The notes below the pieces were generated by a model that searched no databases, was not told the DNA's origin, and was given only the letters and a program-made list of their open reading frames with translations. Below are positions 26,280-34,736 of a stretch of 64,000 bases of DNA, one piece after another. How positions within the stretch are numbered: position 1 is the stretch's first letter; every line of letters begins with the position of its first letter. A program made the translations under genes and the position numbers. The DNA is from Bradyrhizobium sp. CCGUVB1N3 (GTDB taxonomy: Bacteria; Pseudomonadota; Alphaproteobacteria; Rhizobiales; Xanthobacteraceae): NCBI RefSeq assembly GCF_024199925.1, contig NZ_JANADR010000001.1, positions 4,708,501-4,772,500 of the forward strand, written 5' to 3'.

Positions 26280-27503
26280 ATGTCGTCGATCGCCATGCCT
26301 AGCATCAAGACACGGACCAGCGCGACGGATCGCAGCGACAGCCTGCGCCCACTGGCGCTCGCGGCGCCGCTGCTGCTCCTGCTGGCCTTCAGCTTCGGCG
26401 CGCCGATCGTGGCGTTGCTATCGCGCGCCGTGTACGAGCCGACCATCGCCAATGCGCTTCCACGCACCATCGCGGCCTTGCGGGTAGACGGCGCCACAGG
26501 CGTGCCGGCCGAACCGGTCTTCAGCGCCTTCGCGGCTGACCTGAAAGAGGCGCAGGCGGCAGGCGTGATCTATGAATTCGCCAAAACCCTCAACACCCGC
26601 CTGCCCGGCGCGCGCAGCCAGGTGTTGCGCGTGGCGCGCCTCGCCGGTCAGGACCAGACGGCGACCAAGGAGGCGATGATCAAGGCCGCGCCGCTTCTGG
26701 GCGAAGAACAAGGCTGGGCGGCGATCCGGGCAGGTACGAACCGGTTCACCTCGTTCTTTCTCCTCAGCGCTTTCGATCTGCGCTGGACCGACCAGGGAAC
26801 GATCGGCGCGGTACCGGCGGATCAGGCCGTCTTCACCCGGGTCTTCGGCCGGACCTTCCTGATCGCGACGCTGGTTACGCTGGCGACGCTGGCGCTCGCT
26901 TTTCCGCTCGCCTACGTCATGACCAACGTGCGGCCCGTGATTGCCGGCATCGTGCTTGTCCTGGTGTTGCTGCCATTCTGGACGTCGATCCTCGTGCGCA
27001 CGGCGGCATGGACCGTGATCCTTCAGAAGTACGGCCTTCTCAACGACCTGTTGCTCTGGCTCGGCGTGACGTCGGACCGCCTCGAGCTGATGTACAGCCG
27101 GACAGGTCTCATCATTGCGATGACGCACATCCAGTTGCCGTTCACGCTTCTGCCGATCTATAGCGTGATGCGCGCCGTGCAGCCGTCGCAACTCAGGGCG
27201 GCCCAATCGCTCGGCGGCCGGCCTTTCACCGTGTTTCGGCGGGTCTATCTGCCCCAGGTCATGCCGGGCGTATTGGCCGGCTGCCTGCTCACCTTCATCC
27301 TGTGCCTCGGCTATTACATCACGCCGGTCCTGATCGGCGGCGCCAGCGACCAGTTGATCAGCAATTTCATCGCCAACTACGTCAACGTCGAGCTGAACTG
27401 GGAAATGGCGGCGGCACTCAGCTTCGTGCTGCTCGCATCTACGCTCGGCCTGTACGTCGTGATGACACGCTATCTCGGTCTCGACCTCTTCAAGATGGGA
27501 TGA
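26280..27503 (+). CDS. ABC importer permease (PotB-like) with a long periplasmic insertion
   Basis: 407 residues. A first membrane segment (PLALAAPLLLLLAFSFGAPI, about 22-45) is followed by about 150 hydrophilic residues, then the usual five to six membrane helices (LATLALAFPLAYVMT, AGIVLVLVLLPFWTSILVR, AGCLLTFILCLGYYITPVL, ALSFVLLASTLGLYVV). The EAA contact loop is AAQSLGGRPFTVFRRVYLPQVMPGV. The insertion after helix 1 makes it longer than typical PotB (about 280). The start ATG at 26280 follows GGAGACG. Followed by the second permease after 6 bp. Confidence 0.9.
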   Translation: MSSIAMPSIKTRTSATDRSDSLRPLALAAPLLLLLAFSFGAPIVALLSRAVYEPTIANALPRTIAALRVDGATGVPAEPVFSAFAADLKEAQAAGVIYEFAKTLNTRLPGARSQVLRVARLAGQDQTATKEAMIKAAPLLGEEQGWAAIRAGTNRFTSFFLLSAFDLRWTDQGTIGAVPADQAVFTRVFGRTFLIATLVTLATLALAFPLAYVMTNVRPVIAGIVLVLVLLPFWTSILVRTAAWTVILQKYGLLNDLLLWLGVTSDRLELMYSRTGLIIAMTHIQLPFTLLPIYSVMRAVQPSQLRAAQSLGGRPFTVFRRVYLPQVMPGVLAGCLLTFILCLGYYITPVLIGGASDQLISNFIANYVNVELNWEMAAALSFVLLASTLGLYVVMTRYLGLDLFKMG

Positions 27504-27509
27504 AGCGCC

Positions 27510-28340
27510 ATGCTGTTGTCGCCATACCCGACCACCAGTGAACGGATCCGCGTCGCCGCGCTTTGGATCTGGTGCGTCCTGGTGCTGATCTTCCTCGTCG
27601 TGCCAATTTTCGTGCCCGTGCCGCTTTCTTTCAACAGCGGATCTTTCTTCACCTTCCCGCTGGCAGGCATTTCGACACGTTGGTACGAAGTCGTGCTCGG
27701 GACGCCGCGCTGGCGCGCCGCAATCGGCAACAGCCTGCTGATCGGCGCGGGCGCGACCGTCCTTGCGACATTTCTGGGAACGTTGACCGCGATCGGCTTG
27801 TCGGACCCGAAATTCCCGGCCCGGCGGTTCGTCGTGCCGTTGCTGATTTCGCCCCTGATCGTCCCGGTCGTCGTGACGGCGGTCGGGACCTATCTCTTCT
27901 ATGCCCGCATCGGGCTCGCCAACACCTATGTCGGCATCATCCTCGCCCACACCGTGCTGGCGAGCCCCTTCGTCGTGGTGACCGTCGGCGCGAGTCTCAC
28001 GGGGTTCGACCGCAATCTGATGCGGGCGACGTCCAGCCTCGGAGCGAAACCGCTGACCGGATTCCGTCGGGTCATGCTGCCGCTGATCCTGCCCGGCGTA
28101 TTGTCTGGCGCCGCCTTCGCCTTTGTGACCTCCTTCGACGAGGTCGTCGTCGCACAGTTTCTCGCCAACGCCCAGCAGCGCACCCTGCCGCTCGAGATGT
28201 TCACGGGCCTGCGCGAGCAATTGAGCCCGGCGATCACGGCGGCCGCTACGTTGATGATGGGCCTGTCGATCCTGCTGCTGATCGTCGCCAATCTGCTCGC
28301 CCGCCGGTCGCGCCAAGGCGCCAGTGCCCTGGCCGAGTGA
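27510..28340 (+). CDS. ABC importer permease (PotC-like)
   Basis: 276 residues with six predicted membrane helices (LWIWCVLVLIFLVVPIFV, LIGAGATVLATFLGTLTAI, VVPLLISPLIVPVVVTAV, IILAHTVLASPFVVVTVGA, LMMGLSILLLIVANLL) and the EAA loop ATSSLGAKPLTGFRRVMLPLILPGV. It forms the heterodimeric channel with the preceding permease. The gap to eutB is 11 bp, so transport and ethanolamine cleavage are translated from the same message. A 632-residue minus-strand frame over the two permeases is a shadow. Confidence 0.91.
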   Translation: MLLSPYPTTSERIRVAALWIWCVLVLIFLVVPIFVPVPLSFNSGSFFTFPLAGISTRWYEVVLGTPRWRAAIGNSLLIGAGATVLATFLGTLTAIGLSDPKFPARRFVVPLLISPLIVPVVVTAVGTYLFYARIGLANTYVGIILAHTVLASPFVVVTVGASLTGFDRNLMRATSSLGAKPLTGFRRVMLPLILPGVLSGAAFAFVTSFDEVVVAQFLANAQQRTLPLEMFTGLREQLSPAITAAATLMMGLSILLLIVANLLARRSRQGASALAE

Positions 28341-28351
28341 GGCCTTGTCAC

Positions 28352-29746
28352 ATGTCTTATCACACGACGATCAGCGGCACGCGCTGGGCCTTTCACGACC
28401 TCAAGACGCTGCTTGCCAAGGCTTCGCCGGCCCGCTCCGGCGATGCTCTGGCCGGCGTCGCGGCGCAGAGCGCGATCGAGCGTGTCGCCGCCCAGACGGT
28501 GCTGGCCGATCTCCCTCTCAAGACCTTCCTGAATGTCGATCTCGTACCGTATGAGGACGACGAGGTTTCCCGTCTGATCCTCGATAGCCATGACCTGACG
28601 GCATTCGGACCGGTGTCGCATCTGACCGTCGGCGGGTTTCGCGAATGGCTGCTCGACACGCGGACCACGACGAGCCATCTGACGGCGCTGGCCCCGGGCC
28701 TGACCCCGGAAATGGCCGCCGCAGTGTCCAAGATCATGCGTGCGCAGGACCTCATAGCGGTCGCCGCCAAGTGCAGCGTTGTGACGGCTTTCCGCAACAC
28801 GATCGGCTCACCCGGCCGCCTCTCCACGCGCCTGCAACCGAACCATCCGACCGACGATTCCCGTGGAATTGCAGCGAGCCTGCTTGACGGACTCCTGTTC
28901 GGAGTCGGCGATGCGGTGATCGGCGTCAATCCCGCAACCGATAGCCTGCAGGACTATGTGCGGATCGTCAGCCTGCTCGACGATGTCCGGGAGCGCCTCG
29001 GCGTCCCCACACAGACCTGCTGTCTCGGTCATGTCACGACCGCGATCCAGGCCATCAATCTCGGCGCCCCGGTCGATCTCGTCTTTCAATCCATAGCCGG
29101 CTCGGAAAAGGCCAATCGAGGATTCGGGATCAGCCTGTCCGTCCTCGCGGAGGCCCATGAGGCCGCAGTTTCGCTGGCGCGCGGCACGGTCGGCCGGAAC
29201 GTCATGTATTTTGAAACTGGACAAGGGAGCGCATTGTCCGCCGACGCAAATTTTGGAGTGGACCAACAGACGATGGAAGCGCGCGCCTACGCGATCGCGC
29301 GGCGGTTCACGCCGCTGCTCGTCAACACGGTCGTCGGCTTCATCGGTCCCGAATATCTCTACAACGGCAAGGAAATCACGCGGGCGGGGCTCGAGGACCA
29401 TTTTTGCGGCAAACTGCTCGGCGTGCCGATGGGATGCGACGTCTGCTACACCAATCACGCCGAAGCCGATCAGGACGACATGGATGCGCTGCTGACGCTG
29501 CTGAGCGCCGCAGGCGTCACCTTCGTCATCGCAGTCCCCGGCGCCGACGACGTCATGCTGAATTATCAGAGCCTGGCGTTTCACGACATCCTCTACGCCC
29601 GCCAGACTCTCGGCCGGCGATGCGCCCCGGAGTTCGAGGATTGGCTGCTGCGGATGGGCCTCACCGACACGGACGGTCGTCTGCTCGAGCAGGCGTCCGG
29701 AGCGATCGGTCCGGCCATTGCTCTGATCGAGACGATGAAGGCCTGA
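28352..29746 (+). CDS. eutB: Ethanolamine ammonia-lyase large (heavy) subunit
   Basis: 464 residues, the usual length. EutB is the TIM-barrel subunit of the adenosylcobalamin-dependent lyase that turns ethanolamine into acetaldehyde and ammonia. Family hallmarks are PLKTFLNVDLVPYEDDEVSRLI, CCLGHVTT, MYFETGQGSALSA, MGCDVCYTNHAEADQDDMD and HDILYARQTLGRRCAPEFEDWL. The frame extends far upstream, but ATG at 28352 matches the family N-terminus (MSYHTTISGTRWAFHDLKTL). The stop overlaps the eutC start (TGATG). No microcompartment shell genes and no eutA reactivase are in the window, so this is the short cytosolic type of pathway. Confidence 0.96.
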   Translation: MSYHTTISGTRWAFHDLKTLLAKASPARSGDALAGVAAQSAIERVAAQTVLADLPLKTFLNVDLVPYEDDEVSRLILDSHDLTAFGPVSHLTVGGFREWLLDTRTTTSHLTALAPGLTPEMAAAVSKIMRAQDLIAVAAKCSVVTAFRNTIGSPGRLSTRLQPNHPTDDSRGIAASLLDGLLFGVGDAVIGVNPATDSLQDYVRIVSLLDDVRERLGVPTQTCCLGHVTTAIQAINLGAPVDLVFQSIAGSEKANRGFGISLSVLAEAHEAAVSLARGTVGRNVMYFETGQGSALSADANFGVDQQTMEARAYAIARRFTPLLVNTVVGFIGPEYLYNGKEITRAGLEDHFCGKLLGVPMGCDVCYTNHAEADQDDMDALLTLLSAAGVTFVIAVPGADDVMLNYQSLAFHDILYARQTLGRRCAPEFEDWLLRMGLTDTDGRLLEQASGAIGPAIALIETMKA

Positions 29747-30543
29747 TGATGCGCGACGACCCGCCAGATCAGAGCGATCAGTTCGCAGTGACCGACAAGC
29801 TGGCGCGCCTGCGACGCTTCACGCCGGCGCGCATCGCGCTCGGGCGGGCCGGATCCGGCCAACGGACTGCCACCAGCCTGCGGTTCCTGCTCGATCATGC
29901 GCGCGCCCGTGACGCCGTTCATGCCACGCTTGATTTCGATTCGATCGGGCAATCGCTGCGCGAGCAGGACTGGAGCGTCGTTGCGGTCCGGAGCGCTGCT
30001 GCCGATCGGACCGAATATCTGCGTCGCCCGGATCTGGGGCGCCGCCTTTCGCCCGCGGGACGTCTTGCGATCGACGGCCAGCAACGCGGCAACAATGTCG
30101 CAATCGTCGCCGCAGACGGCCTCTCAGCATTGGCTATCGAGGTCAACCTTCCGCCGTTGCTCGATCATCTGCGGCGGCTCCTGTTGGCTCAAGGCCTCAC
30201 AATCGGACCACTCGTTCTCGTCGAGCAGGGACGCGTCGCGATCGGTGACGAGATTGGTGGTCTGCTTGGCGCCAGGCTGGTCGTCGTCCTGATCGGCGAA
30301 CGCCCGGGCCTGTCGGCGGCTGACTCGCTCGGTGCCTATATCACGTGGCAGCCCCAGATCGGCATGATGGATTCGAGCCGAAATTGCATCTCCAACATTC
30401 GCCCCGCAGGACTGTCGCCGGAAGACGCGGCCACGCAGATCGTCGGCGTGATCGCGCTGGCGTTCAAGCATGCCGTGACGGGCGTCCAACTGAACGATTT
30501 GCGGGGTGCTGAAGCAATCCCTGTGGTCGGGCCTCGAGAATAG
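29746..30543 (+). CDS. eutC: Ethanolamine ammonia-lyase small (light) subunit
   Basis: 265 residues. EutC completes the cobalamin-binding site of ethanolamine ammonia-lyase. Diagnostic stretches are RFTPARIALGRAG, RPDLGRRLSPAGR, DGLSALAIE, EQGRVAIGDEIGGLLGAR, GERPGLSAADSLGAYITW and DSSRNCISNIRPAGLS. Translation starts at one of two adjacent ATGs, 29746 or 29749, overlapping the eutB stop and implying coupling. Last gene of the importer-eutBC operon. The acetaldehyde produced would need an aldehyde dehydrogenase. The nearest one, at 32.9-34.3 kb, belongs to another operon and looks aromatic. Confidence 0.95.
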   Translation: MMRDDPPDQSDQFAVTDKLARLRRFTPARIALGRAGSGQRTATSLRFLLDHARARDAVHATLDFDSIGQSLREQDWSVVAVRSAAADRTEYLRRPDLGRRLSPAGRLAIDGQQRGNNVAIVAADGLSALAIEVNLPPLLDHLRRLLLAQGLTIGPLVLVEQGRVAIGDEIGGLLGARLVVVLIGERPGLSAADSLGAYITWQPQIGMMDSSRNCISNIRPAGLSPEDAATQIVGVIALAFKHAVTGVQLNDLRGAEAIPVVGPRE

Positions 30544-30613
30544 GCCAACCAGATCTGCCGCCTAGCCCATTTGTGGCGGCGGCCCTGTGCGTGCACCCCA
30601 AAACAAAAACGGC

Positions 30614-30628
30614 CCGCACGTGGCGGGA
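30614..30628 (+). terminator. Weak hairpin after eutC
   Basis: CCCGC-ACGTG-GCGGG followed by ACATTTTC, 70 bp after the eutC stop. The stem is only 5 bp and the T-run is poor, so this is a tentative terminator. A degraded palindromic repeat follows at 30662-30688 (TTGGCTGCGGGGAGGCGCAA), related to the one at 628-645. Confidence 0.35.
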
Positions 30629-30772
30629 CATTTTCTCATCGGATCCGGCAAAATCCGAACTTGGCTGCGGGGAGGCGCAACAACCGATACCGACATTCGG
30701 TCCTGGTTGCTATTTGAGGAGGATTGCCGTCTTCGCACGCCCAGCGCCCAGCGCGGTGAGCGCCCTGACGGA

Positions 30773-31663
30773 TCAAGGTGCCAGGCGCCCACGCGCGAAC
30801 GCCGCCGCCTCTTCGATCGAGGCCATGCCTTCGTCGAGCATCGGCGCGAACAGCTGCCAGGAATGGCACATGCCGTCCCAGATCTTCAGCTCGGCGGAAC
30901 CGCCTGCCTGTCGCAGCCGCCCGGCGAGCTGCACGCTGTCGTCGCGCAACAGTTCCCACGAGCCGACATGGATCAAGGTCGCGGGCAGTTGCGACAGGTC
31001 GCCATTCAGCGGCGCGAGATAGGGCGACGCCGGCAGGCTGGCGCCGAAATAGACCTGCTTGAACAGCTCCGTCAGTTGCGGGGTGAGCAGCGGGGCATCG
31101 GCAATGGTGCGGAACGACTCGCTCTGGCCCGTAAAGTCGAGCGCCGGCGACATCACGACCAACGCGCCCGGCATGGGCAAGCCCTCGTCGCGGGCCCGCA
31201 TCGCCGTCGCTATCGTGAGGTTGCCGCCCGCCGAATCGCCCGACAGGCAGACCGCGGATGGCGCAAATCCCTGCTCCAGCGCCCATCGATAGACGGCAAG
31301 GGCATCGTCATGCGCGGCGGGTGCCGGGTGTTCCGGCGCAAGCCGGTAGTCGGCGGCGAGAACGCTGAAGCCGGACGCACGCGCCAGATTGGCCGCGACG
31401 ACACGATGCGAGCGCGACGAGCCGAAGAAGAAGCCGCCGCCGTGGAAATAGACGATCAGGCGCTTGCCGTCCGAATTGGGGTAGCGGATCAGATCGCCGC
31501 CGACGGGGCCCGACGATACCCGCTCGATCATGGCGCCGTCCGGGATCGGCGTCTGCGCGTTGATCGCCTCGAACCAGGCGCGCATGTCCGCCGGACTGCC
31601 GTTGGCCGGCGGCGGGAATTGCGCGCTCATCTGCAAGATCGCGTCGAGTTGCTGCCTGGACAT
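30773..31663 (-). CDS. Alpha/beta hydrolase of the hormone-sensitive-lipase type
   Basis: 296 residues. The oxyanion-hole motif is YFHGGGFFFGSS (HGGG at 74-77) and the nucleophile elbow is GDSAGG (142-147, Ser144). DYRLAPEHPAP is the usual companion motif, and the acid and His lie in the C-terminal part (HVGSWELLRDDS, CHSWQ). Esterases of this class split short-chain or aryl esters in the cytoplasm. The start at 31663 is 17 bp after the alcohol dehydrogenase stop, so it is the third gene of a sigma-54-driven operon. It may release the aryl alcohol that the other two enzymes oxidise. That is inference. Confidence 0.88.
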   Translation of the reverse strand: MSRQQLDAILQMSAQFPPPANGSPADMRAWFEAINAQTPIPDGAMIERVSSGPVGGDLIRYPNSDGKRLIVYFHGGGFFFGSSRSHRVVAANLARASGFSVLAADYRLAPEHPAPAAHDDALAVYRWALEQGFAPSAVCLSGDSAGGNLTIATAMRARDEGLPMPGALVVMSPALDFTGQSESFRTIADAPLLTPQLTELFKQVYFGASLPASPYLAPLNGDLSQLPATLIHVGSWELLRDDSVQLAGRLRQAGGSAELKIWDGMCHSWQLFAPMLDEGMASIEEAAAFARGRLAP

Positions 31664-31680
31664 GTTTCCTCCGTTTGCGC

Positions 31681-32781
31681 TCAGTGCATCCGCACGATCG
31701 GCTTGATCGCAGCGCCGGTCTCGGAATCGTGGATCGCCGCGTTGATCTCATCGAAATTGTAGAACCTGACGAGCTTGTCGAACGGAAAGCGGCCCCGCCG
31801 GTAGAGATCGATCAGCGTCGGGATGAAGACATCGGGGTTGGCATCGCCCTCGACGATGCCGATCAGGCGGCGGCCGGCGCTCATGAAATGCGTCTCGTTG
31901 AGCACGATCTCCGCATCCGGTCCGGACGCGCCGAGAATGCCACAGGCGCCGCGCGGACCGAGGCTCTCCACGGCGTTGCGGATCACCGCGGGCAGGCCGG
32001 TGGTGTCGAGCGCGAAATTCACCCCCGTGCCGGTGATCCGCATGATCTCTTCGACCGCGTTGGCCTGGCGCGGATCGACCACATGGGTCGCGCCGAGCGA
32101 TTTCGCGATCTCGAGCCTTGCCGGATTGGTGTCGACCGCGATGATGGTGGTGGCGCCGACCACATGCGCCGCCATCAGCGCGGAGAGCCCGACCGATCCG
32201 GATCCGAACACAGCGAAGGATTTTCCGGCCGAGACCTTCAGCGCGTTCATCACAGCGCCGGCGCCGGTCTGCACGCCGCAGGCGAGCGGACCGAGCAGCT
32301 CGAGCGGAACGTCGGTCGCGACCTTCACCACATTGACCTCGTGGCAAATCGCGTGGGTCGCAAACGACGACTGGCCGAAGAAATTGCCGTTGATCCGCGC
32401 GCCATCCGCCGATAGCGCGCTCGATCCATCGGCGCGTGCGGCGAAGAAATTGCGTGGGAAGAATTCATGGCAGTAGCTGGCGGCATGGTCCTGACAGCTC
32501 AGGCAGCCGCCACAGGAATTGAACGTCATCACCACGTGATCGCCGGGTTTCACCTTGGTGATCCCCGCCCCGACCGCCTCGACGACGCCAGCGCCTTCGT
32601 GCCCGAGCACGACCGGCAGCGGCGTCGGCAGCATGCCGTCGCGGACGACGAGATCGGTATGACAGACGCCCGTGGCCTTCACCTTGACGAGGATCTCGTC
32701 GGGACGCGGGGCTTCGAGGTCGATGGTCTCAAGCTTCAGCTGCGCGCCCTTTTCGCGGGCGACGGCGGCACGGATCTTCAT
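31681..32781 (-). CDS. Zinc-dependent NAD alcohol dehydrogenase, aryl-alcohol (benzyl alcohol) type
   Basis: 366 residues of the medium-chain dehydrogenase family. Catalytic zinc ligands are in ATGVCHTDLVVRDG (Cys/His at 40-41) and LGHEGAGVVEAVG. The structural-zinc cysteines are in NSCGGCLSCQDHAASYC, and the NAD site is FGSGSVGLSALMAA followed by VDTNPARLEIAKSLGA. The long spacer with FFPRNFFAARADGSSAL resembles XylB-like aryl-alcohol dehydrogenases. The start ATG at 32781 is preceded by GGAG. It lies between an aldehyde dehydrogenase and an esterase on the same strand, consistent with alcohol to aldehyde to acid conversion. Confidence 0.88.
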   Translation of the reverse strand: MKIRAAVAREKGAQLKLETIDLEAPRPDEILVKVKATGVCHTDLVVRDGMLPTPLPVVLGHEGAGVVEAVGAGITKVKPGDHVVMTFNSCGGCLSCQDHAASYCHEFFPRNFFAARADGSSALSADGARINGNFFGQSSFATHAICHEVNVVKVATDVPLELLGPLACGVQTGAGAVMNALKVSAGKSFAVFGSGSVGLSALMAAHVVGATTIIAVDTNPARLEIAKSLGATHVVDPRQANAVEEIMRITGTGVNFALDTTGLPAVIRNAVESLGPRGACGILGASGPDAEIVLNETHFMSAGRRLIGIVEGDANPDVFIPTLIDLYRRGRFPFDKLVRFYNFDEINAAIHDSETGAAIKPIVRMH

Positions 32782-32865
32782 CCTGGTCTCCAGAGGTCAG
32801 AGGTTTTGAAATGGAAGGCTCCCGGCACGCGAGGCGCCGGAAGCCGTGCGGAATTGCGGAACGGT

Positions 32866-34341
32866 TCAGAACGGATACGGCGTCGCTTGCGGCTTCTCCG
32901 AGGTCCACACCCACTGCGTGAACTCCTCCCAGATCGCGGGCCCACTGATGCGGCTGCCGTTGCCGGAACGGCCGCGCCCGCCGAATGGCGCGAACGGCCC
33001 GCCATTGACGGTCTGGTCGTTGATGTGGAGCTGGCCGACCGCAAGGCGATCGCCGACGGCGCGCGCCCGCGCGATCGAGCCGGAAATCACGCCGGCGGCG
33101 AGGCCATAGTCGGAGCGATTGGCAAGCTCGACCGCTTCATCGTCGCTGGTGAAGCTGACGAGGCAGGCAACGGGTCCGAAAATTTCCTCCTCGAACGCGC
33201 GCATGCCGGGCTTCACGCCGGCGAGCACGGTCGCCTGGTAATAGCGTCCGTCATGGTTGCCGCCGGCCAGCAGCCGCGCACCCTTCGCTACCGCATCGTC
33301 GACGATCGCCTGGATCTTCGCGACCTGCGCATCGCTGATGATGGGACCGAGCGCAACCTGCCCTGACGACGGATCGCCCGCGGGCAGATGCCGCGCCTTG
33401 TCGGCGACCTTCGTCGCCAGCGCTTCCGCAATATTCGCATGCGCGAGCACGAGTCCGGTCGACATGCAGATCTGCCCCTGATGCAGGAACGCCCCCCAGG
33501 CGGCATTGGACGCCGCCACATCGACATCGGCATCGTCGAGCACGATCAGCGAATTCTTGCCGCCGAGCTCGAGCTGCACCTTCTTGAGATGGCGGCCGGC
33601 GACCTCGCCGACCTTGCTGCCGCCTTCCGCGGAGCCCGTGAAGGAGATCATCGCGATGTTGGGATCGGCACACATCGCTTCCCCCGCCGCAGCGCCGCCC
33701 GGCACGACCTGCAGCACGCCCTTCGGCAGGCCGGCATCCTCGAAGATGCGCGCGATGATGATGCCGCCGGACACCGCCGTACGGGGATCGGGTTTGTGGA
33801 CCACGGCGTTACCCACCGCAAGCGCCGCGGCGATCGCGCGGATCGACAGCACCAGCGGGAAGTTGAACGGCGAGATCACGCCGACCACGCCATGGGGTAC
33901 GCGCTTCGCGGTGTTGGATCGCCCCGGCTCCATCGACGGCAGGAGGATCCCGTTGGGCTCCATGGCAATCGCCGCCGCGTGGCGCACGAAGCCAGCGCCA
34001 TGCTCGATCTCGATCGCCGCCTTGGGCTGGATCGAGCCGCTCTCGCGCATGATCCAGCCGATCAGCTCTTCGCCGTTCTGCTCGAGCAGATCGGCCGCCT
34101 TGTTCAGGATTGCCGCGCGCTCCTGCGGCAGCCTCAGAGCCCATGCCGGCTGGGCCTGGCGCGCCTCGCGCGCGGCCCTGGCGATGTCCTTTGGATCGGC
34201 GATGCCGACCGAACCGAGCACCGCGCGCGTTGCCGGATCACTGATGTCCATCACGCCGCCATCGGTGGCGCTCCATTCGCCCAGGAATGCCTTGCCGCGC
34301 CAGCGGTCGACGGCAATGAAATCGCGCGCCTGCATGTTCAT
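32866..34341 (-). CDS. Aldehyde dehydrogenase, benzaldehyde dehydrogenase type
   Basis: 491 residues from ATG at 34341, chosen because GGGAGGA lies just upstream (34350-34356); the open frame runs further. Motifs of NAD(P) aldehyde dehydrogenases are VISPFNFPLVLSIR, VHKPDPRTAVSGG, FTGSAEGGSKVGE, VQLELGGKNSLIVLDDAD (general base Glu) and FLHQGQICMSTGL (catalytic Cys), ending with EEIFGPVACLV and NDQTVNGGPFAPFGG. XylC-like enzymes oxidise aromatic aldehydes to acids. First gene of the operon behind the sigma-54 promoter at 34537-34552, with a leader of about 185 bp. Confidence 0.88.
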   Translation of the reverse strand: MNMQARDFIAVDRWRGKAFLGEWSATDGGVMDISDPATRAVLGSVGIADPKDIARAAREARQAQPAWALRLPQERAAILNKAADLLEQNGEELIGWIMRESGSIQPKAAIEIEHGAGFVRHAAAIAMEPNGILLPSMEPGRSNTAKRVPHGVVGVISPFNFPLVLSIRAIAAALAVGNAVVHKPDPRTAVSGGIIIARIFEDAGLPKGVLQVVPGGAAAGEAMCADPNIAMISFTGSAEGGSKVGEVAGRHLKKVQLELGGKNSLIVLDDADVDVAASNAAWGAFLHQGQICMSTGLVLAHANIAEALATKVADKARHLPAGDPSSGQVALGPIISDAQVAKIQAIVDDAVAKGARLLAGGNHDGRYYQATVLAGVKPGMRAFEEEIFGPVACLVSFTSDDEAVELANRSDYGLAAGVISGSIARARAVGDRLAVGQLHINDQTVNGGPFAPFGGRGRSGNGSRISGPAIWEEFTQWVWTSEKPQATPYPF

Positions 34342-34536
34342 CGAAATATCCTCCCGCTCCGCCCGATGCGGATTGATTGACGGCACGGTCGTTGCGACCG
34401 CGGCCTGCTTGCCGGGGAGAAAGAGAGGCAAGACAATTGCCCCGCGCACGGCGACCTGATGGCACGCCGCACTCCTGGTTCGAGACCGTGAACCGGTCCT
34501 CTTGCCTCGCTTCCTCCCGCGAATGGCTCAGTGGTG

Positions 34537-34552
34537 AGCAAGGCCGATGCCA
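34537..34552 (-). promoter_or_regulatory. Sigma-54 (-24/-12) promoter of the aldehyde/alcohol dehydrogenase operon
   Basis: On the minus strand this reads TGGCAT-CGGCC-TTGCT, matching the sigma-54 consensus TGGCAC-N5-TTGC(A/T) at all but one consensus base, including the invariant GG and GC at the right spacing. Transcription would start about 12 bp further, near 34525, toward the aldehyde dehydrogenase. The divergent neighbour encodes a sigma-54 activator with an intact GAYTGA loop, so promoter and activator fit each other. Confidence 0.75.
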
Positions 34553-34590
34553 GTCAATCGGAGCGGCTCCGCCCGAATCGCAAATTCACC

Positions 34591-34604
34591 AAATTCCCGA
34601 ATTT
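34591..34604. promoter_or_regulatory. Inverted repeat AAATTC-CC-GAATTT, candidate activator site
   Basis: A perfect 6-bp inverted repeat with a 2-bp spacer lies about 40 bp upstream of the sigma-54 promoter and about 130 bp before the regulator gene's start. A partial third half-site (CAAATTC) precedes it at 34581. Upstream activating sites of XylR/DmpR-type proteins are inverted repeats, though usually somewhat further away and with a different sequence (TTGATCAA-like). Confidence 0.4.
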
Positions 34605-34736
34605 AGGCAGATACTTATGGCCAACCTCGCCGTGCGCTGGCCCTGGCCGGACGAGGGCTTCCGTTCTCAACGATTTATGAGATAATGAAATCCTTATCGA
34701 TCACTTTTCACTATTTCATGAATACGAGGCGCCCCC

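Noticed and set aside
26418..28316. 632-codon minus-strand open frame over the two permease genes
   Set aside because: It is antisense to two clear ABC permeases; its product is low-complexity Arg/Gln/His/Asp-rich text without motifs, as GC-rich antisense frames give.
33388..34459. Two long plus-strand frames opposite the aldehyde dehydrogenase
   Set aside because: The minus strand encodes every conserved aldehyde dehydrogenase motif; the plus frames carry none.
34460..34475. Plus-strand TGGCACG as a second sigma-54 site
   Set aside because: The -24 half is perfect, but no GC doublet stands at the -12 position, and it would fire toward the regulator with no fitting spacing.
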